Assembly (NCBI RefSeq): GCF_002127325.2
Contig: NC_035438.2
Location: 143,057,801-143,121,800, forward strand
Direction: 5' to 3'
Length of the DNA: 64,000 bases
DNA from: Helianthus annuus
Taxonomy: Eukaryota > Streptophyta > Magnoliopsida > Asterales > Asteraceae
Each line of letters opens with the position of its first letter. Positions within the stretch are counted from its first letter, which is position 1. Positions 58,142-64,000 of the stretch are shown here, piece after piece. The notes beneath the pieces are model-generated. The model searched no databases. It was not told where the DNA came from and worked only from the letters and a program-made list of their open reading frames with translations. The position numbers were made by a program, and so were the translations under genes.

Positions 58142-61100
58142 GAAGCCTATATGAAACGGTCAAACGAGCTGGCCATCTTGTGTCCAACTACGGTGGACCC
58201 TCCAGTCAAGCGCATTGAGTTGTACCTAAAGGGGTTAGCACCAGAAATTCAGAGCCATGTGACATCGGCTAACCTCAATAATATCCAGGATGTTCAGCGT
58301 CTTGCTCATCGCCTCACGGATCAGGCAGTGGAACAGAACAGGCTGCCTAAGCATATCAGCGCTGCTACTACCATTACCACTTCTGCTACTCCTGCTACTC
58401 CCAGTGACAACAAGAGAAAATGGGAGGGGGATTCCAGCAAAGGTTCAGCTTCAGTTCAGTCTCAGGTTCAGCAGCAAAAGACTGACCACTACCAGAGTCC
58501 CAGTCAGCAGTCTTCGGGTAGTCGCGGGCAGAGAGTTTATCACGGAAATCACCCCAGGTGCAACAACTGTAACAGACACCACAGTGGCCAGTGCAACAAG
58601 GGTCGTTGTCAGAGGTGTCTCAAGATGGGTCATGAGGCCAAGGATTGTAGGAGCCCACGGCCTGTAACTCAGAATCAGCAGCAACAGCAAGCACAGCAGA
58701 ATCAGCAACAGGGCAACAAGGGATGTTTTCATTGTGGCGCTGAAGGTCACTTCAAAAGACACTGCCCTCAGTTAAACCGAAACCAGAACAACAACAACAA
58801 CAACAATAACCAAGGTAACGGAAACAACAACGGTGGGAACAACAACGGCAACGAAGCTAGAGGACGTGCATTTGTGCTGGGGCAGGGTTATGCCAGGAAT
58901 GATCCCAACGTAGTTATGGGTAAGTTTCTTCTTGACGACTTTTATGTTACTGTATTGTTTGATTCGGGTGCGGATACAAGTTATATGTCTCTAAAGGTTA
59001 GCCAAATGTTAAAACGTGCACCAACTCCCTTAAACACCAAGCATGTTGTAGAATTAGCTAATGGTAAGAGTCTAAAGGCCACGCACATAGTTCAGGGTTG
59101 TAATCTTATCCTCGCGGGTCAAACTTTCTCTATCGATCTTATCCCTATAGTTCTGGGTAGTTTCGACATCGTTATTGGTATGGATTGGTTATCCCAACAG
59201 CAAGCAGAGATCTTATGCAAGGAAAAGATAGTTCGTATTCCCCGTGCTGGCAAAGAACCTCTCGAAGTTCAAGGCGACAAGAGTGGTGCTGTGGTTGGCA
59301 TCATCTCCTTCCTGAAGGCTCAGAAATGTTTACAAAAGGGTCACACTGCCATTTTGGCACTAGTTACGGATGCATCAACGAAAGAGAAAAGAATAGAGGA
59401 TATCCCAGTTGTACGCGATTTTCCTCAAGTGTTTCCTGAAGATTTACCTGGGCTGCCGCCTCATCGCCAGGTCGAATTCCAGATTGAACTAGCTCCTGGA
59501 GCAGCACCTATAGCTCGTACACCATACCGATTAGCTCCAACTGAACTGGAAGAACTGTCTACGCAATTGCAAGAGCTCTTGGATAAGGGCGTTATTCGTC
59601 CTAGCTCTTTGCCCTGGGGAGCTCCAGTGTTATTCGTGAAAAAGAAGGACGGTACTTTCAGGATGTGCATAGATTACCGCGAACTAAACAAGGTGACAGT
59701 GAAGAACCGCTATCCTCTGCCACGTATTAATGACTTATTCGACCAGTTGCAAGGGTCGAGCTACTACTCCAAGATAGATTTGAGGTCAGGTTACCATCAG
59801 CTGAGAGTCCTGGATGAGGACGTCTCTAAAACAGCATTCAGAATTCGCTACGGCCACTACGAGTTTCTAGTCATGCCGTTCGGGCTAACGAACGCACCTG
59901 CAGTTTTCATGGATCTTATGAACAGGGTGTGCAAGCCTTATTTAGACAAGTTTGTGATTGTTTTCATTGACGACATCCTGATCTACTCCAAGAGTCAGGA
60001 GGAACACGAGCAGCATCTACGACTTATTTTGGAACTTCTTCGATCAGAACAGCTGTACGCCAAGTTTTCAAAATGCGACTTCTGGCTTCGTGAAGTCCAC
60101 TTTCTAGGCCACATGGTAAACAAGGATGGGATCCATGTTGATCCATCCAAGGTAGATTCGATCAGGAACTAGCCTGCACCGCGTACACCAACGGAAATAC
60201 GCCAATTCTTGGGATTGGCGGGTTATTACAGACGGTTTATCAAGGATTTCTCAAAGATCGCACAGCCGCTTACATTGCTGACACAGAAAGGTGTTACTTA
60301 TCGTTGGGGTAATACACAAGAAACGGCTTTTCAACACCTAAAGGATAGACTTTGCAGTGCACCTATCCTCTCATTGCCAGAGGGCACGGACGACTTTGTG
60401 GTTTACTGCGATGCATCGATTCAGGGTCTTGGTTGTGTATTGATGCAAAGGGATAAAGTTATAGCTTACGCTTCGCGCCAACTCAAGGTCCATGAACGGA
60501 ACTATACTACACACGATTTAGAGCTGGGAGCTGTTGTTTTCGCGCTCAAGATATGGCGACACTACCTGTACGGTACCAAGTGCACTATCTACACCGATCA
60601 CAGGAGTCTCGAGCATATCTTCAAGAAGAAGGAATTGAACATGCGTCAACGTCGATGGGTTGAGTTACTCAATGATTACGAATGTGCTATCAAGTACCAT
60701 CCAGGCAAAGCCAATGTTGTGGCTGACGCTCTCAGTCAAAAAGATACTGTACCTAGACGCGTGCGAGCATTACAGCTTACTATTCAGTCTAGTCTTCCTG
60801 CACAGATACGAGATGCTCAGGTGGAAGCATTGAAACCAGAAAACGTCAGGGCTGAAGCCTTACGTGGTTCAAGGCAGCGATTAGAACAAAGGGAAGACGG
60901 CGCCTACTATGTAACAGGACGCATTTGGGTTCCACATTATGGCAACTTACGCGAGCTGGTAATGGATGAAGCTCACAAGTCTCGCTACTCGGTACATCCA
61001 GGTTCGGACAAAATGTACCAAGATCTTAGAACTACGTATTGGTGGCCTAGTATGAAGGCCCACATTGCAACTTACGTCGGCAAATGTTAGACTTGTGCGA

Positions 61101-62317
61101 GAGTCAAGACGGAACACCAGAAACCATCAGGCCTACTTCAGCAACCAAAGATACCACAATGGAAATAGGAGGAAATTTCCATGGATTTTGTTACTGGCCT
61201 ACCTAGATCCCAGCGTGGGAACGATACTATTTGGGTGATCGTGGATCGACTCACAAAGTCTGCTCACTTCTTGGCTATCAAGGAAACGGATAAGTTCTCC
61301 ACTCTTGCAGACGTATATCTTAAGGAAGTTGTTTCAAGGCACGGAGTGCCAACTTCTATTATCTCTGATCATGAGGCACGATTCACTTCAGAACTATGGC
61401 AAGCAATGCACAAATCTTTTGGCTCTCGGTTAGACATGAGCACAGCTTAACACCCTCAGACGGATGGGTAGTCTGAGCGCACTATCCAGACTCTAGAAGA
61501 CATGCTTCGGGCGTGTGTTATAGATTTCGGCAACAGCTGGGAAAAACATCTCCAGTTAGTGGAGTTTTCGTACAATAACAGTTACCACACCAGCATTCAG
61601 GCCGCTCCATTCGAGGCATTGTACGGACGTAAATGCCGGTCACCTCTCTGTTGGGCAGAGGTGGGGGATAGTCAAATCACAGGTTCAGAAATGGTAGTTG
61701 ATGCTACTGAACGGATTGCACAGATACGACAACGCATGGCGGCGGCTCGTGACCGTCAGAAAAGCTACGCTGATAAGCGCAGGAAGCCACTCGAGTTCCA
61801 AGTTGGGGATCAAGTGCTACTCAAAGTCTCACCCTGGAAGGGTGTGGTTCGTTTTGGTAAACGAGGCAAGCTCAATCCGCGGTATGTTGGACCGTTCGAA
61901 ATCATTGAAAGAATAGGCAAAGTGGCCTACAGACTGAACCTACCAGCTGAACTCGGTGCAGTTCACAACGTTTTCCACGTGTCGAATCTGAAGAAGTGTC
62001 TGTCAGATAAGACCTTCATAGTTCCTTTGAAGGAGCTCACTATCGACGAGAAGTTGCGATTCGTCGAGGAACTAGTAGAAATCACGGACCGGGATGTTAA
62101 GGTCCTCAAGCACACTAGAATACCTCTTGTACGAGTTCGTTGGAACTCCCGTCGTGGCCCAGAGTTTACCTGGGAACAAGAAGACCAAATGAAACTCAAG
62201 TATCCCCAGTTATTCGGAAACCATGCAACCACTACTGAGGCTGAAGCTACTACAGAATTTCGGGACGAAATTCCAAATCAACGTGGGGATGATGTGACAC
62301 CCCAGGGAAACCAGTAA
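58142..62317 (+). pseudogene. gag-pol: B gag-pol, main part, five in-frame stops
   Basis: Resumes gag in frame ([11 protein letters not shown]) and runs to TGA 62315 without a frameshift. Contents: gag C-terminus; knuckles [14 protein letters not shown] and [14 protein letters not shown]; Asn/Gln-rich linker; protease [14 protein letters not shown] with FIDD; RNase [11 protein letters not shown]; integrase with HHCC and DDE; chromodomain ([16 protein letters not shown]). Stops: TAG 60170 (Trp in A), TAG 61088, TAG 61166 (Trp in A), TAA 61448 (Tyr in A) and TAG 61469 (Gln in A), all simple substitutions except possibly 61088. RT is cut from the rest at 60170 and the integrase is cut four times, so it is dead. 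It is the same family as A but clearly diverged at silent sites. Confidence 0.92.
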
Positions 62318-62375
62318 ACGATACAACTTAACTAGCTTCCTCAGTAACCGCATGCTAAATTTCGGGGCGAAATTT
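62256..62375. repeat. Two conserved hairpins at B's 3' end
   Basis: AATTTCGGGACGAAATT at 62256-62272 inside the last codons; AAATTTCGGGGCGAAATTT at 62357-62375. The A-to-G change in the second lies in the loop, so the stem is kept. Confidence 0.88.
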
Positions 62376-62380
62376 CTTTC

Positions 62381-62393
62381 AAGTTGGGGATAA
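62381..62393 (+). other. Polypurine tract of B
   Basis: AAGTTGGGGATAA before the 3' LTR, identical to A. Confidence 0.75.
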
Positions 62394-64000
62394 TGTGACA
62401 ACTCGTAACTTCAGGTTAATGCTTTAACTTAACACAATTAAGTTAGTCTCACAACCTTTAGCATTGCATGGAACTATACATTACTTTATGCATTATTTGA
62501 CTTACATGAGAACTTTGTGTCTTGACTGTAAATTATATGTGGTGTGTGTATTTTATGTAAAAGATGATGCTTAGGGGTGTTTAGTGTTAATAATGAAAGA
62601 TAAAACAAAACCCCTTAACCCTAATCATTCTCACCAATTCCAATAATACGACAGTGCAAGTTCTCTAATCATTTAGGGTTTCACCGATCTCTAAACTCTT
62701 GATCTTTGATCTTTCAATCGTTCCAGAGAAAACCCCACGTCAAATCTAAGGTAATGTTTACATCATACGTTGTTATTCTTATTCAATTGATCTCATGCGA
62801 ACCCTAGTTCTCCAAACAATGATTCTATGATTAGTTGATCTTCTAGATTGTTTGTAAGATGATTTGTAATTGTCTGATGATTTGCCTGTGATTAGGATCA
62901 ATCCACATGCTAGAATAGTTAAACTTTTGGTTGATTCGTATGAAAGAATAGGGTTTTGATCGTACTGATCTATTGTAACTGTTGCATCAGAGACAATAAT
63001 TTGGTTTCGTCGATTCAGTGTTTTGTTGTTTGGAGTTAACAGTCCGGGCATTGTGAAGTCACAAAGTCCGATGATTGTGATTTTGAGAGTCAGAGTTTTA
63101 AACCTTATATGGAGTCCGAGTTTTGCTATGCTAGGTCCGAATTTTGTGAAGATTGAAAGGGTCCGAATTTTGTGAAGATTGTAAAGGTCCGAATTTTTGT
63201 GAGGATTGTAATGGTCCGAGTTTTATCAAGGGGCATGGTCCGAATTTTTGTAATGGATGTTGGTCCGAATTTTTGTTAAGGATGTGAGGGTCCGAGTTTT
63301 GATTGAATGATATATACTGTCCGAGTTTTATAAGGGGGTGTTTGGTCTGAGTTTTGACTGAATGATATAGTCCGAATTTGGTAAATGAAATGTGGTCCGA
63401 ATTTTATAAGTAGTGCATGATCCGAAATTCTGTTAATGCTTGAATGATCCGAGTTTTGTTAATGCTTGAAAGGTCTGAGTTTACTTATAATGCCAAGTTC
63501 AAAACCCTGTATGAGGAACACCATGCTACTGTATGTTACTGTATATTACTGTATGTTACTGTATGTTACTGGATGATACTGTATGTATGAACAATCTATG
63601 TCATGTCATTCTGTACACAATTATCACACGGAACACAGTTGTTTGGACATCAAGGAATTGTAAACCCTAATTGAACGTAAACACTTACATCGAGTTTATG
63701 TGCAATGTACCTTAGGTCGTGTGTAACGGACCTAACTATTAATTACCACTAGAAGCAATAACATACCGAGCAAACCAAGGTGAGTTCACACACTCTTACC
63801 AAGGCATGGGATTCCCGGTGGGTAGGGAATGGGATTGAAGGAAAAGGATTGATGAATTATTTGGATTACACTGTTACTAGACTATCTACCATCGTCCTCG
63901 GTTGCGAAGGACCCTTACGTAAAACCTACGTAATACTTGTGCTTACTACTGTCCTCAGGGTTCGAGGGACACTTATGTAAAACCTACGTAAACTCATACA
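62394..64000 (+). mobile_element. B 3' LTR (runs off the window)
   Basis: Starts TGTGACAACTCG. From 63108 it matches 1071 onward. It holds the uninterrupted site AAACCTTATATGG into which E inserted in the 5' copy. About 600 bp should remain beyond the window. No convincing TATA box was found in its first 700 bp. Confidence 0.93.

Larger units (their letters stand above)
1071..64000 (+). mobile_element. Element B: Ty3/gypsy chromovirus (Tekay-like), host of all the other insertions
   Basis: B has a 5' LTR fragment (1071-2559), primer site, gag with a small intron, pol ending in a chromodomain, a polypurine tract (62381-62393) and a 3' LTR (62394 to beyond 64000). It is split in gag by the copia element D at 3422-58136; gag resumes in the correct frame after the AAATT duplication. 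Its LTRs should be about 2.2 kb, judging from the offset between the two copies. In the 893 bp that can be compared (1071-1963 against 63108-64000) I count only three differences. The coding part has five in-frame stops, so B is not autonomous. The Tekay assignment rests on the gag, RT and chromodomain pattern and is from memory. Confidence 0.9.

Overview
The window is plant nuclear heterochromatin made only of LTR retrotransposons; I found no host gene. The eukaryotic signs are Ty1/copia and Ty3/gypsy gag-pol, primer sites complementary to the initiator-Met tRNA, 5-bp target duplications, GT..AG introns and LTRs of 2-3 kb. The copia gag, the chromovirus family and the extra coiled-coil ORF resemble elements I know from Asteraceae, so an Asteraceae host is my best guess; this is recollection, not a search result.

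Layout. The outermost unit is gypsy chromovirus B (5' LTR 1071-2559, gag start 2871-3421, remainder 58142-62317, 3' LTR from 62394 past the window end). Another chromovirus LTR (E, 1-1070) is inserted in B's 5' LTR. B's gag is split at 3421 by one enormous copia element, D (3422-58136, SIRE-like), with 438-bp LTRs and a perfect AAATT target duplication. Everything between is D plus what later landed in it.

Inside D: the leader is packed with the word CGTTTGAA; then a very long gag (4465-8412) and pol (8413-11834). From the end of gag to the start of the downstream extra gene, D has been amplified into three direct repeats of about 8.4 kb (unit 1 from 8332, unit 2 ending at 45538, unit 3 45536-53915). 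All units carry the same disabled pol and the same reverse-strand solo gypsy LTR with ATATA target duplications, so the duplication copied an already dead element at DNA level. Unit 1 was hit by C (11835-22261), a gag-only element (TR-GAG) with 3357-bp LTRs. Unit 2 was hit by chromovirus A (LTR 28411-30655, gag-pol 30980-35697, LTR 35774-38019), preceded by the truncated tail of a tandem A copy (27147-28410); a deletion removed the left side of that insertion.

Between pol and its 3' LTR, D carries an extra gene (52969-57670 in unit 3). It appears to have its own promoter, a TATA box inside a palindrome closely matching the promoter in D's LTR, a three-codon first exon, and an 806-bp intron filled with CGTTTGAA words. 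The product has two unfamiliar globular regions and coiled coils, with no membrane segment. Units 1 and 2 retain only its promoter, exon 1, intron and the start of exon 2. No element here looks fully intact. A is closest, with one in-frame stop. The noteworthy points are the internal promoter and spliced extra gene, the private repeated words of each family, a 19-nt hairpin shared by A, B and C, the small intron in chromovirus gag, and an LTR-age inversion between D and its host B.
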